Positions 11,901-24,267 are shown, counted from the first letter of the stretch. The stretch is DNA of 64,000 nt from Lumbricus rubellus (GCA_945859605.1 OX243814.1:44981381-45045380); one strand, 5' to 3'. Notes: generated by a model not told the origin, from the sequence alone. Numbers and translations: made by a program.

Positions 11901-12049
11901 ATGACTGGCACTACGTACCGCACGATTTGTCTTGTCGTTGTTTTGTCTCTTGCGTGGGACTTCGCCAAAGCAACTAATAACTTCGACGACAGCAACTACG
12001 ACGAACTAAACGAGAACAATAACCACAACATGTCAAACCACCAAGAAAC
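11901..12049 (+). CDS. Candidate first coding exon of a secreted protein
   Basis: From ATG 11901 the frame encodes a typical signal peptide: a short basic start, a hydrophobic core ICLVVVLSLAW, then a small-residue site (AKA) at about residues 22-24. An Asn/Asp/Glu-rich polar stretch follows. The frame meets an excellent splice donor, AAAC|GTAAGT, at 12049/12050, leaving a phase-2 junction (49 codons plus 2 nt). ATG 11901 has A at -3. An in-frame ATG at 11874 would add nine residues but is in poorer context. The polar segment with no domain resembles the start of many secreted or peptide-precursor proteins, but I cannot name it. The exon is too short to be certain, and downstream exons are only guessed (see 14683 and 15591). 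Confidence 0.5.
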
Positions 12050-14211
12050 GTAAGTTGCATGCTTCTTAAATAAATACTGTGACGGTCTTTTGTGAATGTT
12101 TACAAGTGATCGGCAGAAAAGGTCCAATAATGTAGACAGGCGCTATGTGTGTATAATAGTATGTGAGTAAATTATATTGATTGCTATGATAATTCCTCAT
12201 TCATATATCGCCTATATGATGAAGCTCTTCCGATCTTACTGCACAAGCCACTAGCGAAAAGAACGATCACAACTCGCCTGGGAACAGTGACAAAAAATAA
12301 CCAAAAAGCTCAAGTCGCACAAAGTCCTTCTACCGAATGTATGTGTGCATGCATGCAAGAGTGCAAGGGTGTCTGCAAATACGAATGAATGTATTTTGCA
12401 TTTAGATTGTTCTTCATTACTGGCATACAGTCTCCAGAAACGAAAGACTTACATCCGCCACACTAATCTGTGATTTCGAACATAACCTTATCAATAGAGA
12501 AAATTATTATTATCCAAGACACAAACAAAACAATAATATTGAATTTACCGAAAGCTTTTTCATATTAACTTCCTTTATCTGTCTTTACCTGCTCTAACAT
12601 TTTCCCATCTGATTGATCTTTTCCCTCACTTATTATTTTTTTATCTTACATATTAGACATGACCAAAGATACTGAGATATTTTACCCCCGCCCAATCAAA
12701 CTTGATTGCAACATAATAACACATTGCAACTTACTACATTATTTTTACTTTGTCGTATGCTGGTATCTTACCCCATCTGGCGTAAGCTTATACATGCAAA
12801 CGTTCTAAAACAATCTAACAGGCTCTGTAGCAGGTGTGTTGATATCTGCACATGTCCGCAAGCAGAGCAGATTTAACTTGAAAATATTGAACAACGTTTT
12901 TATCTTGCCACAAAATGATGCATGATCCGTTCAGAAAATAATTATCTTTCATAATATCTACCTAGGCGATAAAATTTATTTACGAAAGATCTCTGAGATA
13001 AAGAAATTATTTACAGCTTATTCGTGAAAATACGTGGCAAGAAATCTCACATGGAAAACGACAGTGGTCCATTGCACATAGTGCTGCACATAATTATCTG
13101 TGACAATGTCAAACATTTCAACTTGTGGGTAACAAAGTCACACTCGGACACACCACATACATGAATCTTTGTTGATATCTATTGTAGAATGAAGTAGAAC
13201 ACCAAGTCCCAGAGTATTTGCAAGATAGGGGAATGTTTAAAAAAATTAATGGCTGCTAAAATGGATGACTTGGTCAATTTTATCTGACTTCACTGCACCC
13301 TAGCATACCATAGCACGTCATACCATTAGCCGGTGATCTCTATCCATCACAATATCAGACCATTCTTTATCTTAAATTACTGCACTATAGTACCATATCT
13401 TACCTAACCTTTCATCACATAATCTTCGGTATCCCACCTATATTATTTATACTGGAAGATTCCTTGAAAGTTGAGGTGTTTACATTTCGTCTCAAAATGC
13501 ATCACACTGAGGTCCATCACATTACATTACAATTTACACGTCATTGACTTTTAAAACATTGCAATTTTCAAACATTGGCTCTATAGTGTGACTGTGTTGG
13601 AACATTGATGGTGATGATCAGCTAGGCTATAGGCTATCCCGTAATGATTTGTTCAAGATCCCCTTCACAGTGATCGCCTCGAGCCTGTTACACTAAACCA
13701 CAATTTCCGTTATAAAGCGAACGCTCTAGACGAATCAGTTGCATAGTCTATCTACAGAGTGTAGATACTATTAGTATCAATCATCAATTATCATACAATT
13801 TTAATTAGCTGAAGTCTATAATAGCTCAAGGGTACGCCTGAGTTAGTGGCTTGCCCATGGCTACTCGTCATCGAAAGCGAAAAGTGCCTAATTATCACAT
13901 GTCTGGTAGTTCTTATATTGATGATTATGGTGTTCTGCAACAAAGATTCACTTTAACACCCATACCAGCGACTGGTGCCAGTTCGGCACCGGGGTATTTC
14001 TCTTAGATCATGGATCTAAGTAGCAGGTACAGATTCTGCATAATTCAGTTAGTTAGTGCGTAATACTGTATTGGTTATTATGTTGAATAGTCAACCTAAA
14101 GGTTGGATGTTCAAATTTCCACAGGAAAAGAAATAGGTGTCTGCTACACCAATGACTCCAGCCAACTCAGCTATATGCTGTGACCAAAGACCGTATATTA
14201 TCCGCAAAGAG
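12050..14211. other. Intron-like AT-rich sequence
   Basis: AT-rich single-copy-looking sequence after the splice donor at 12050, consistent with an intron. No repeat family is recognised. The only small ORF worth noting is at 13857-14006. Confidence 0.35.
13857..14006 (+). CDS. Small ORF or candidate exon, 49 codons, unknown
   Basis: ATG 13857 to TAG 14004-14006. It begins with a basic run (RHRKRK at residues 4-9) and ends PGYFS. The basic run would be a plausible proprotein-convertase site if it were part of a secreted precursor. An AG at 13845-13846 would put this frame in phase with the exon at 11901, but the polypyrimidine tract before it is poor. It may well be chance. Confidence 0.15.
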   Translation: MATRHRKRKVPNYHMSGSSYIDDYGVLQQRFTLTPIPATGASSAPGYFS

Positions 14212-14342
14212 ATGAAGCGGTGAGAGAGACGGACAGACACAGGCAGAGACAGAGACAGAGACAGAAAGACAGAGAGACAGAGAGACAGATAGACAGAGAA
14301 AGAGTGAGACACAGACAGACAGACAGACACAGACAGGCACAG
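14212..14342. repeat. (AGACAG)n-type microsatellite
   Basis: Degenerate ACAG/AGAG array on the + strand. Both-strand ORFs over it (SVCLS-type) are artefacts. Confidence 0.9.
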
Positions 14343-14682
14343 AATCGGCCATCCTCACACATGCGCCGACGATAAGGAAAACTGAAGCCGCCAATGCTTC
14401 ATACCTGTCAGTGCTTGCCTCCGGGTTAGTTTAATTAATTAAGACACTAGTTTCTTCTCTGCCTCTGCTGACTTAGTACTTGGTCGGTGTTATGTTGATC
14501 TGTGCAGCAGTGGACAATGCTATCCATCCTTCCATTCATATCTGCCCATCATTTCCACACTTCCTCTTCTTCTTCTTATCCGACGGCACATCTAGTCATC
14601 CCGGATCATATCCGTTGACGTCCAGTCATCTCGGATCATATATCCGTTGGTCTCCAGTCAACTCTTCTTCTTCTTCCTTCAG

Positions 14683-14755
14683 AGATCCAGTTCGTCGTCG
14701 GTTCTTTGGCTTCTCTATCTTTGTCCCTATGACTTGCATGTCTCGTTTACTTCAG
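14683..14755 (+). CDS. Candidate internal exon, 73 nt
   Basis: A strong pyrimidine tract CTTCTTCTTCTTCCTTCAG ends at 14682 and a good donor CAG|GTGAGA follows at 14755/14756, so the segment has the form of an internal exon. Two of the three frames are open. The frame that fits the phase-2 donor of the exon at 11901 is open and exits in phase 0. No domain is recognised. It could equally be a UTR or non-coding RNA exon. Confidence 0.25.
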
Positions 14756-15590
14756 GTGAGATTACATGAGCTGATACCTGTGCAACTGATGTTACTTGTG
14801 TGACTATGATACTGTACATTGTACAATAGGAGGCTTGAACACCTGAGCCGATACGAATGAAGGAATGAATGACTGGTTGAAACAATTAATACAACATGTA
14901 GATGAATTACTAAATAAATGAATGAGTGACTGAATGACTTTAATATAGGCCTACTGATTCAATAACTGAATACACAAATCTAAAAACTTTTTGTAACATA
15001 AAATAAAATGACTTTCTTTAATTACGTTTTTTGGGGATTGATATAGATATGAACTTTAAAATTTCCATAATGTCACATTTTTATGCTAATTAAAGATCAT
15101 CAAAATTCTAACTGCTGCCTTTACTATAATAGTACACCTGATAATCGCTACAGTACTGGGGTGACCCTACTCAGCGGGATCCTGCTCCCTTTTGGACCAC
15201 CCTTTGCAACCGATAGTGTAATTTGTCTATTTTCTAATTCGCGCCTTACTGACTATTACAATAATATTGGCTGCAAAATTTGATTGATTTTGGTAAATAA
15301 ACGTCATTTTTGTAGAAATTAATTAATTTCACCTGGTTGACAACTGTTGCAGTTCTTACTTATTCCTGACGGGAAGTAAGAAAAACCCATGATTTCACCT
15401 AAATTATTTTGGACTGATCTGTTGCGAATATGTTTGCTATTAGTATCACAGTGGATTTAAAGGCTGAAGGGGAAACGGACAGCGATGCGGGCTATTTATT
15501 TATCAGTTAGTCTACATGCAAGATGTGCTAGGCCTGCGTGTGTGGACAGTAGGCCTATTATTATAACATCACACAATCGTTCTTTAACAG

Positions 15591-15751
15591 AAACTTACCC
15601 AGACTCGCCTGATCTTCCATCTTCCAACTCTCGACCTAAACGCCACCCACCTAACAGCTGCTCTGCCACCTCTGATGCTTCGATACCCGGACTACAACCA
15701 CCTTGGACTATGCTTTTGGACAACCCTTCTGACTTGACCAAGCGCTCGTGA
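15591..15751 (+). CDS. Candidate terminal exon with dibasic sites in one frame
   Basis: TTCTTTAACAG ending at 15590 is a reasonable acceptor. Two frames are open. One, ending at TGA 15749-15751, carries two Lys-Arg pairs (RPKR and TKR just before the stop) around a 33-residue segment, a layout seen in peptide-hormone precursors. The frame that fits the exit phase of the candidate exon at 14683 is a different one, with a stop a few codons earlier. The two readings conflict, so I leave function open. Confidence 0.2.
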
Positions 15752-15759
15752 ATAAGCTG

Positions 15760-16250
15760 GTGCCCTGCGCTTGGCTTTCGAGTGGCTCTCTAGAAATTCG
15801 GAGATTGTTACGATTACGATTACAAATGCATAGGCGTATTAATTATAGGGCTGCAAATGACAATAATTATTATTCTGCCTACAATAACGAGGACTAAACT
15901 TCATGGTATAATACTGATTCCTATGTTGCTGCAATATAATTATGCCATGCGCCATTTTGACCGTTGCAAGGTCTTCTAAATATATACGCCGTATACTACA
16001 TGAACGTCCAGATATAAAAGTAGATATAGACTGGACAGACGAAGACAGACGAGTCAGGGGTCATGCAGAGGTCATTCGATGTAGTTAGATGGAACATTGA
16101 TTGGTCTCAGTCTTCCATCAACTCTTTCATGATAATCGGAATCTGACACAGCAGCATGAATCCAGACATTGATCTGCGATCGAACATGATTTATATCACT
16201 GTCTCTCTGGCGCCATTCATTTAATCAACTACTCAATCAAACGACAAGCA
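15760..16250. other. Unassigned host sequence
   Basis: AT-rich, no gene recognised. Confidence 0.35.
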
Positions 16251-16251
16251 A

Positions 16252-16545
16252 GCCAATCAGATTGGTATAACCTGTCACATAACTATGCCAATCTGATTGG
16301 TATAACCTGTCACATAACTATGCCAATCTGATTGGTATAACCTGTCACATAACTATGCCAATCAGATTGGTATAACCTGCCACATAGCTATGCCAATCAG
16401 ATTGGTATAACCTGTCACATAACTATGCCAGTCCGATAGGTATAACCTGTCACATAACTATGCCAATCAGATTGGTATAGCCTGTCACATAACTATGCCA
16501 ATCAGATTGATATAATCTGTCACATAACTATATGCCAGTCAGACT
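16252..16545. repeat. 35-bp minisatellite with an embedded palindrome
   Basis: About eight units of 35 bp. Each contains CCAATCNGATTGG, a 13-bp perfect palindrome around one base, followed by TATAACCTGTCACATAACTATG. Single-base variants occur (TAGG for TTGG, GCCAC for GTCAC). Confidence 0.92.
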
Positions 16546-17598
16546 GCTAGCCGGTCAAGCACCCAATGTGTCAAGCATTCTCGGCCAGTCAAACTGCCAG
16601 CAAAGCAAGTCAGTCAAACAAAACAGTTCCGGCGTCAGACTATCAAAAAGTTAAACTTCCAGCTACCCAGACCGGTAGGCAGTCATTCAGTCAGTCACGT
16701 TGAAATGCTGCATGCCGGATAGCAAGTCAGTCAGTCTGCCATAGAATCTGGCATTCATACGCAGTACAGAAATCTTGCCTTACAGCAGCCGATCACTTAG
16801 CAATACAAAGCACCATACAGTGGCACTTGTCATGTCCAATCAGTTTCAAAAATAGACAATCGAGCAAGCAACCAGCTAAACAGCAAACCGGACAGGAAAC
16901 CAGTCAGGGCCAAGGGACCAGCAGGGCATATTATATAAGCCAACAGACAACGCCAATATTCCGGACATCCTGACAGCCTGACATACAAACTCGCCGACTT
17001 ATAACACGGAGAAAGCATGCAGCTAATGAGAAAGACAAGAAGATAATATGCAAGTAGCTAATCAGTGAGACAGACACGCAAGCACACAGGTAGCTAATGA
17101 AGCAGACCGCTGGACAGACAGACAACAAGCCGCCAAGCAAGCGCCCCGTCGACTATCGAGCGACTGGGCGTTGGCTGCAGGATGGCCGTGTGTCTGCGGC
17201 CGAGATGGCCACGTAGCAGCGATGGGAAGGCGGCTGCAGGACGGTCGGTCGGTCGGTCGGTCGTTCTTTCCCGTCTCCGTCTTCGTGCAGCCGTACATGT
17301 AGTTGTCGTCACCGTTCTAAAGGCGTCGTCGTTGTCGTTGTCTATTGATCGTCGCCGCCGCATCCTCTAAACCTAACATATGCTCATCACTTACATCCTA
17401 TTCCCTCCTGTCTGCCACCTTCATTCCCTCTTCCTATATTATTCGCCTACTTCTTATTTGAACTCCAGGGTTTTATCATATTCATCGACCCTGCTGCGCC
17501 TCTAATCCAACTTCTCCTTCTTTGAATGACTAACTAAAGCCAATTTCGCTAGATTTCTCATCTAATCTGTCGGATTTTTGTATGTCTGACTAAATCCG

Positions 17599-17600
<2 letters not shown>
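16546..17600. other. Unassigned host sequence
   Basis: CAGTCA/AGTCA-rich sequence continues to about 17150, then a CpG-rich block with a short (GGTC)n run at about 17247-17266. Overlapping ORFs on both strands have no domain and are not called. Confidence 0.35.

Positions 17601-17601
<1 letters not shown>

Positions 17602-17635
<34 letters not shown>
17602..17635. repeat. (TA)n microsatellite
   Basis: Pure TA dinucleotide run. Confidence 0.95.
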
Positions 17636-17638
<3 letters not shown>

Positions 17639-17756
17639 ATGTGTATAGAATGGAATTCTATTTCTCTTACTTTCTCGTCCTATCCATCTACTTATTTGAA
17701 TTTCTTAGATTGTATCGAGGTCTTTCTTCTCTTCCTTTTTAATTCTTCAGTGCTTC

Positions 17757-17819
17757 TACCACCACCACCACCACCACCACCACCACCACCACCACCACCA
17801 CCACCACCACCACCACCAC
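17757..17819. repeat. (ACC)n microsatellite, left part
   Basis: Pure ACC trinucleotide run that resumes after the hAT-like element at 18630. Confidence 0.95.
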
Positions 17820-18629
17820 CCTAGATTGAGTATTCGAATATTATGAATATTAAGATTTTCAAATATTCACGAATATTAACGAATATTAAAACTACCAACT
17901 TAATATTCATAATATTCAAAAAATTATTTATTCTTGTTCTTTCAAGAAATTCTTAATTTTTATTTTGTTATTTATGAAAATGTTAAACTTTTACTTAATG
18001 AATTGTACAAAATTGAGTTAGTCTACTCATAGACCTATACCAGTAAGTGACAATAACTATAATAGATTTTAATGTAAAAAACCTTCAAGGTCTCTGCTGA
18101 GTCTGGTCAATGTGGCCATGCGGCATTCATATCACATTCAATACTTAATGTAAGTCACTCTGTCTGACTTCTGCCCCCCGAACTGCCTCACCGATGGCAG
18201 TTGGAAAGACTAGTAGCAGCAATAGTAGGCTAAATTATAAACAAACTTTAACTGCCTATTATGCCTATAAGCTTAATAGTAACTGTATATTGATAAAGTA
18301 GTTTTATATCAGTGTAGCAGGATGAGTAAATATAAATGCCAACGCAGAAAATAATAGTGCCAGATTACAAGCAAAATGTATCCTGATCTCAGCATATTAA
18401 GCGCAATGCATATTTTAATTCAACCGTGCCCTGGATGCGAGTGAATGTCATAGAGACATACAGAAGCTTAAACAACTTAATACCGAGTAGCCTAATATTA
18501 GGCTATGGTTCCGATCGTTCACCTAAATTCGTTAACGAATATTTACGAATATTTACGAATATTAAAAATCTTAATATTCACGAATATTTACGAATATTAA
18601 AACCTAAAATCACGAATATTCAATCTATG
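17820..18629. mobile_element. hAT-like element inserted in an (ACC)n array, 810 bp
   Basis: The ends are CCTAGATTGAGTATTCGAAT and, reversed, CATAGATTGAATATTCGTGA. ACC-repeat sequence lies directly on both sides, which allows an 8-bp duplication ACCACCAC, though this is ambiguous inside a trinucleotide array. Both subterminal regions carry clusters of AATATTCGT/ACGAATATT. There is no transposase ORF. A reverse-oriented old copy lies at 3283-3650. Confidence 0.65.
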
Positions 18630-18884
18630 ACCACCACCACCACCACCACCACCACCACCACCACCACCACCACCACCACCACCACCACCACCACCACCAC
18701 CACCACCACCACCACCACCACCACCACCAGCACCACCACCACCACCACCAACAACAACTACAGCAACAACAAAGCCCTACTACCGCCACCACCACCACCA
18801 CCATCACCACCACCACCACCACCACAACCACCACCACCACCACCACCACCACTACTACTACTAATACTACTACTACTACTACTA

Positions 18885-18926
<42 letters not shown>
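18630..18926. repeat. (ACC)n, CAA-interrupted, then (CTA)n arrays
   Basis: Continuation of the ACC array with an AAC/AGC interruption near 18750-18775, more ACC to about 18850, then (CTA)n. The Thr/Pro-rich and Trp/Val-rich ORFs are artefacts of the repeats. Confidence 0.92.
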
Positions 18927-18927
<1 letters not shown>

Positions 18928-18934
18928 TTACTAC

Positions 18935-19917
18935 TAGGGCTGTTGATTTAATCGCGTTAACGCGTGCGATTAACGCGTTAAAAAAATTTGCGATTAAAAA
19001 TTTTAACGCGTTAATCGTGCGCGTTAATTAGATAAGCCTATAATTAAAATGGAATCAGAGGCAGAAAAACTCGTTTTAAACGGAAGGCTTACACTTAAGA
19101 CTAGTGATACATTTGTTGGCAAATATTTCAAAAAAGAGTTTGAGTTTTAGGCCTATCGTGGCAATTCTTTGCTCAGTCATCGCCTGCATGCGAATCAAAA
19201 CATGCGTTAAACGCTCACGATGAGCCGTCGACATAGACCGCATCGCATCGTCCACTAAGATTGTTTTCTCTTTCCTCGCCCGGGGGAGTCGCCCCGTCAG
19301 ACTACGTTGGTTGAACTCCAGAAGATGGCAAGACCAATGAATCCATGTTTCAAATGATAGGCCTAAATGTTTACATACTGCAGAAGGACAAATTGGATCA
19401 GATTTGGCAAAAACCGCAACCTCTTGTGAAACATTGTGACTAAAATTAGGTTCAGTAGCAGGCCTACTATTGTTAATTACATTGAATCGACCAATTTAAA
19501 TAGACTGCTCTGCCTATACAATTGGCTGAATAAAGAATTAATTTTGATAGTCAGAAAACGGTTGTCTAGTTTTCACATTTAGGCCTATATATCATTTTAA
19601 TTAAAGGTGGCTCAAATGAAAAAATTAACGGATTTTGAACAGTCGACAGATTTGAACAGTGTTTCAATTCTGTCTGCCATACAAAACTGTTCAATAAACT
19701 AAATGCAGAGATTCAATAAGCCAAGGTCATTGAATATGTTAGCAATAGAAAGAATGCATTCAGACATTGAAATTTTATGCTTCAGGGGTCCTTAGAAAAT
19801 TGTAAGAAAAAAATATTTGAAGGAAATGTATTGCGATTAATTTGCAGTTAATTGCGATTAAAAAAATTAATCGTGCGATTAATTTCGATTAAAATTTTTA
19901 ATCGAATAACAGCCCTA
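18935..19917. mobile_element. hAT-like non-autonomous element, 983 bp
   Basis: A perfect 8-bp target duplication ATTACTAC (18927-18934 and 19918-19925) lies inside the CTA array. The ends are TAGGGCTGTT and, reversed, TAGGGCTGTT, followed on both sides by repeated GATTAA/TTAATCG words. TAGGGCTGT ends with 8-bp duplications are typical of hAT elements. A short frame at about 19049-19150 (33 codons) might be a transposase remnant, but I cannot align it to a known motif. Confidence 0.85.
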
Positions 19918-19925
19918 ATTACTAC

Positions 19926-22017
19926 TATTACTACCACAACTACTTCTATCATTGTTAACTACTAATTTAATAATACTGACTCGTCTTTTTCTTGCATCTG
20001 GTTCTCATCTTCTTTGTCACCAGATCAGATTGCAAACAAACCGATGGAAGGAAAGCGAAAGCAGTTCCATGCATGGAAGCTTGATTATCTGGCATCCTGA
20101 ATATTTGCATATCTGAAGGCTAAAAAATGTCTTCATATAAATTTCTTGTCAGGAACGGCTGCACCACGTGACCTCTTTTCTCTGATTCACTTTTTTGTAG
20201 TCCAGTTATCGAATAATGTGGAGGAGCAATATGATTGTTAGAAGGTTCATATTGCACATTTGCTCAAAATATCAACATGCATTGCAGATAGATAATGATA
20301 AAAGAGGAATTTAGTGAGTTTGCTGTTTGTATACGTTCTATTGAAATAAATATCTACCTCAACTTTCTTCTACGTTCTTAGGGTTTGTCTAGTTCTTGCA
20401 TCCTTGTTTATCTGTTATCTTCAATCTTATCTTTCTTCTTCTTTCAACTTAAAACAAATTCTCCCTTCTTTAAAGTCTGTTTCCTTTGGCTCTTTCGCCC
20501 GTTCTCATATTCCTTTGGACTGTCTGGAGTAGGCCTATTTCTTTTCGTTTTATTTATCTTCCCTTACCTTTCTTCTTTTCCTCTTTCTTTTAAATCTATT
20601 TCTTTTCTTCTATTTTCTCTTTCTTCCATCCAGCTTCTTTCATGCTTTTGTTCCGCAATATACCTATATCATCCTATTTCCTCTCATTGCGTCCAATTTT
20701 CTTCAAAGCCGCTTTGTTGCACCGTCTTTCGTCCCTATGCACAGAATAGACTGACTGTACAAACAGGAGAGGCGAACTTTACGCTCTGAATTGACTCCGA
20801 GAGCTGCTTCTGATTGATTAGCCATCGCTCTCGGTTTCAGCTTCCACGCCTCGCTTTATTTACACAATAGTTCCATTACAAACACATAGGTATTAGACCC
20901 TAATCTGGCTTGTAAATTCGCCGGACCGCGGTGTCTGAAAACTGCAGTCACTATAGTTTTCAGGAGAATGCTTTGGGTCATAAAATGGCTGGTATTGTCA
21001 ACGCTTTTGAGACTTTTATAGCATAGGCTATACGGACTTGCATTTACACTGACGATGCCAGTAGTGGCAGTAGAAGAGAAAGTTTCAGTTCTGGATCAAT
21101 TCCCGCCAAATTGTACCACGTGACCTAATTAAACCCGCCCATTGCGAATTATCACCTAATTAATATTCACAGCTCAATCAAGGTTGGTTGATGTCCGCTG
21201 GACGAGTCATCACCCCACAGCCCACTGGACCAGTTAGCGTTAACTAACAATTATTTGTAGTTAGCTAAATGTTGATAACAAGTTAAATGCTAGTTAACAA
21301 TTACTCAGTTATAGAAGTATAGACTCGCATGTATGCATACAACTATATAATTATGCACTAGTATGCATGTATGTGGAAGGATGTAGACCTATGTTAACTA
21401 TATTATTGTACATGTATGTACGTATGTGCAAATATATGCATTTGTTATGTTTATGAATGTTCCTATAAAGTGAATACAGCGTCATTTAGGTATGCGGACT
21501 CCACTCGTGCTTTCTCTGTTGTTGGCCACGTGGTAAATAATTATATAAAATGGACTTGCAGTGTGTTGACTCCGATGAATTTTATCGAAGTCTCAAAACA
21601 GTTACTGTTCCTTTTCAGCCGGAGTTGGGTAGGGAGTGCTCCTGAGCAGCAGCCTTTAACGCGCGCTATTTAAATCCCCGCAATGAATGAATGAATGAAT
21701 TAGCATAATTATATAGCCTTAAAAATAAGAAACAGGCCATCCATCAGTCTTCGATGTACTTAGCTAAGCAAATAAGTCACGACTGACGAGCCCTCACAAA
21801 CACGTAGACCACGACCGAGGAAATCGTTCGCGGCATTGAAGAATATACTGGCGCTATAAAAAAATTTAATTACCATTTCAATCACAATTACGTTTGACTC
21901 AGATTGACGAGTGGATCAGCTGAAGCTTCAGCTGGATTCGGTCGCACGGCCTCGCGCATGTCTGTCTGTGTATATGTCTATAAATTAATTATTTGTCTGG
22001 TTGTCTGTCTAACTAAC
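19926..22017. other. Unassigned host sequence
   Basis: About 2 kb with no recognisable gene. A TTC/TCTT-rich patch lies at 20380-20660, GTTAGCTAA/AGTTAAC words at 21235-21305, and a short (GAAT)n at 21682-21702. An ORF at 20385-20789 follows the T-rich composition and is not called. Confidence 0.35.
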
Positions 22018-22483
22018 TAACTGAATGACTTGACTGACTGACTGACTGACTGACTGACTGACTGACTGACTGTGACTGGCTGACTGACTGACTGACTGTG
22101 ACTGGCTGACTGACTGACTGACTGTGACTGGCTGACTGACTGACTGACTGACTGACCGACTGAATGACTGAATGACTGACTGACTGACTGACTGACTGAC
22201 TGAATGACTGACTGACTGCCTGAATGAATGACTGACTGACTGACTGACTGTGACTGGCTGACTGACTGACTGACTGACTGACTGACTGAATGACTGACTG
22301 ACTGACTGCCTGAATGAATGAATGACTGACTGACTGCCTGAATGAATGACTGACTGACTGACTGACTGATTGAATGAATGACTGAATGACTGAATGACTG
22401 ACTGACTGACTGACTGACTGACTGACTGACTGACTGACTGACTGACTGACTGACTGACTGACTGACTGACTGACTGACTGACC
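22018..22483. repeat. (GACT)n microsatellite, about 465 bp
   Basis: Tetranucleotide array with GAAT, GGCT and GCCT variants. Three minus-strand frames are open and read SVSQ-type repeats; all are artefacts of the same array. Confidence 0.95.
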
Positions 22484-23584
22484 GACGTTGTGCAATGTGC
22501 ATGCTTACATACAGGATTGTCTGACTGCATTTTCTTTTGGCTGGAGAACTTTGCTACTTACCTAGTCTTGCCTATTTTTGTTTCTGTCTGACTGTCACAC
22601 TGATTGTTCGCGTATACCCTCGTGTTTAACAGCCCTGCTTAAAGTGTTATTGTGTCTGCATGAGGGCTGTATTATCCTACTGGCAAACTTAGAGCTGAGT
22701 AAGCTACACGTTGTATACCCGCGTATAATTATTATAGTGGGTACAGCGTATACAAACAGATGCAGATGTATATAAAGTGGTTCTGCTTTAGAAAGCAACC
22801 CTGGTCAGCAACTCAGCATGTCTAGATATCTGCCATCGCCATTCGTCTAGCTACCAAAATTCTCACATAATATCGATCTCTATGCGAGGCACATTTCGCT
22901 GGTTCCCGGTTGCGGACAGAATCGCATTGAAGATCATAATCATCAAGGGACGAACATCAATGGTCAGAGTACATTAGGGAGCTCTGTCTGTTCCCGTCTC
23001 CAGCCAGCCTGGTTGTCGATCCTTGCGCTCTGCGGGTTGCTTGGACTTGATGGTCCCGCACTTTCGTAGGCCTACATTGATGATGCGGACCCACCGTGCA
23101 TTCTTATGAATTTTAACATTCCTACTGGAACAGTCTTCCGTTAAACATTCGCAACAATGCATAGTAGGCAGCTCATCATGTAGCATTCTCAAGATCTCTA
23201 AATATCTGTTTGGATAGCGACATAAATATAGCCTTCGCAAGACTCTAAGACTTGTAAGGAGTTACATAAATGGAAATATATAATATTTTATGGCCTACAT
23301 GTATATTTGTATAGCTGTCTGTTGGTCTGTCTATTTCTGCCTCTGAGGGTTTGCTTGTCTGTTAATCTGTCTTTTTATATGACCGTGTTTGTCTTCTTTG
23401 TGTGTATACCTCTGGATGCTTGTGTGTCTTTTTCTTCTGAGTGTTTGCTTGTCTGTAAATCTGGGTCCTTCTATGTGTTTGTCTTCCTCTGTGTCTGTCT
23501 GTCTATCAGCATGTCGACCTACGACTATATATTTCCTGTCGATTCGTCCGCTTATTTCGTGTAACTTTCGATTATAAATCCAAC
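22484..23584. other. Unassigned host sequence
   Basis: No supported gene. TGTCTGT-rich sequence lies around 23310-23520. Confidence 0.35.
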
Positions 23585-23585
23585 T

Positions 23586-23910
23586 GCATGCGTCACTTGC
23601 ACTATACAAACGAATACGCCTGAAGGAGAACATTATGCAGAAGCTGATCAGGAGAAAGATGGGGCTATTTGGGCACATATGCAGAATGGGGGACGACAGG
23701 AAAATAAAACTACTGGTTTTCGGCAGAATGGAGGGGACAAATCGGAGAGGAAGAACGCACAGAGAATGGTTGGACGACATCATCGGGTGGGGAAGAGCAT
23801 CACTCCAGGAGCTGAGTCACATGGCGATGGACAGGGAGCAGTGGAGATTTTTGGTGAAAATGGCAGTGGACACCTACGGGCGTTGAGCCCATGGTGCCTG
23901 ATGATGATGA
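23586..23910 (+). mobile_element. 3' end of a LINE-type retrotransposon, 5'-truncated
   Basis: An open frame from about 23586 to TGA at 23884-23886 encodes the reverse-transcriptase tail seen in many animal non-LTR elements: a basic start (RLKENIMQKL), a GLFGHICRM-type block, GRMEGTNRRGR, REWLDDI, and a final MAVDTYGR before the stop. A short (GAT)n run follows (23901-23912), as often found at LINE 3' ends. The 5' part is missing. The frame is intact, so the copy is fairly young or the segment is short. Clade cannot be fixed from this piece. Confidence 0.8.
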
Positions 23911-24056
23911 TGCATGCGTCACGTCTCTTTTCATACGTCTACCTTCGTTAGTGTCTGCTAATCGCAGTCCTCGTTTGTTTACATTTGCTTCCTCGCCAGT
24001 ATCTTTGTCTATCTCTCTACCTGTTTCCTTGCCTGCATCTCTGTCTCTGTCTCTCT

Positions 24057-24267
<211 letters not shown>

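Noticed and set aside
18426..19031. 201-codon Thr/Pro-rich ORF
   Set aside because: Runs through ACC and CTA arrays and two transposon ends; compositional only.
22009..22530. Three minus-strand ORFs of 160-173 codons rich in Ser-Val-Ser-Gln
   Set aside because: Same (GACT)n array in three frames.
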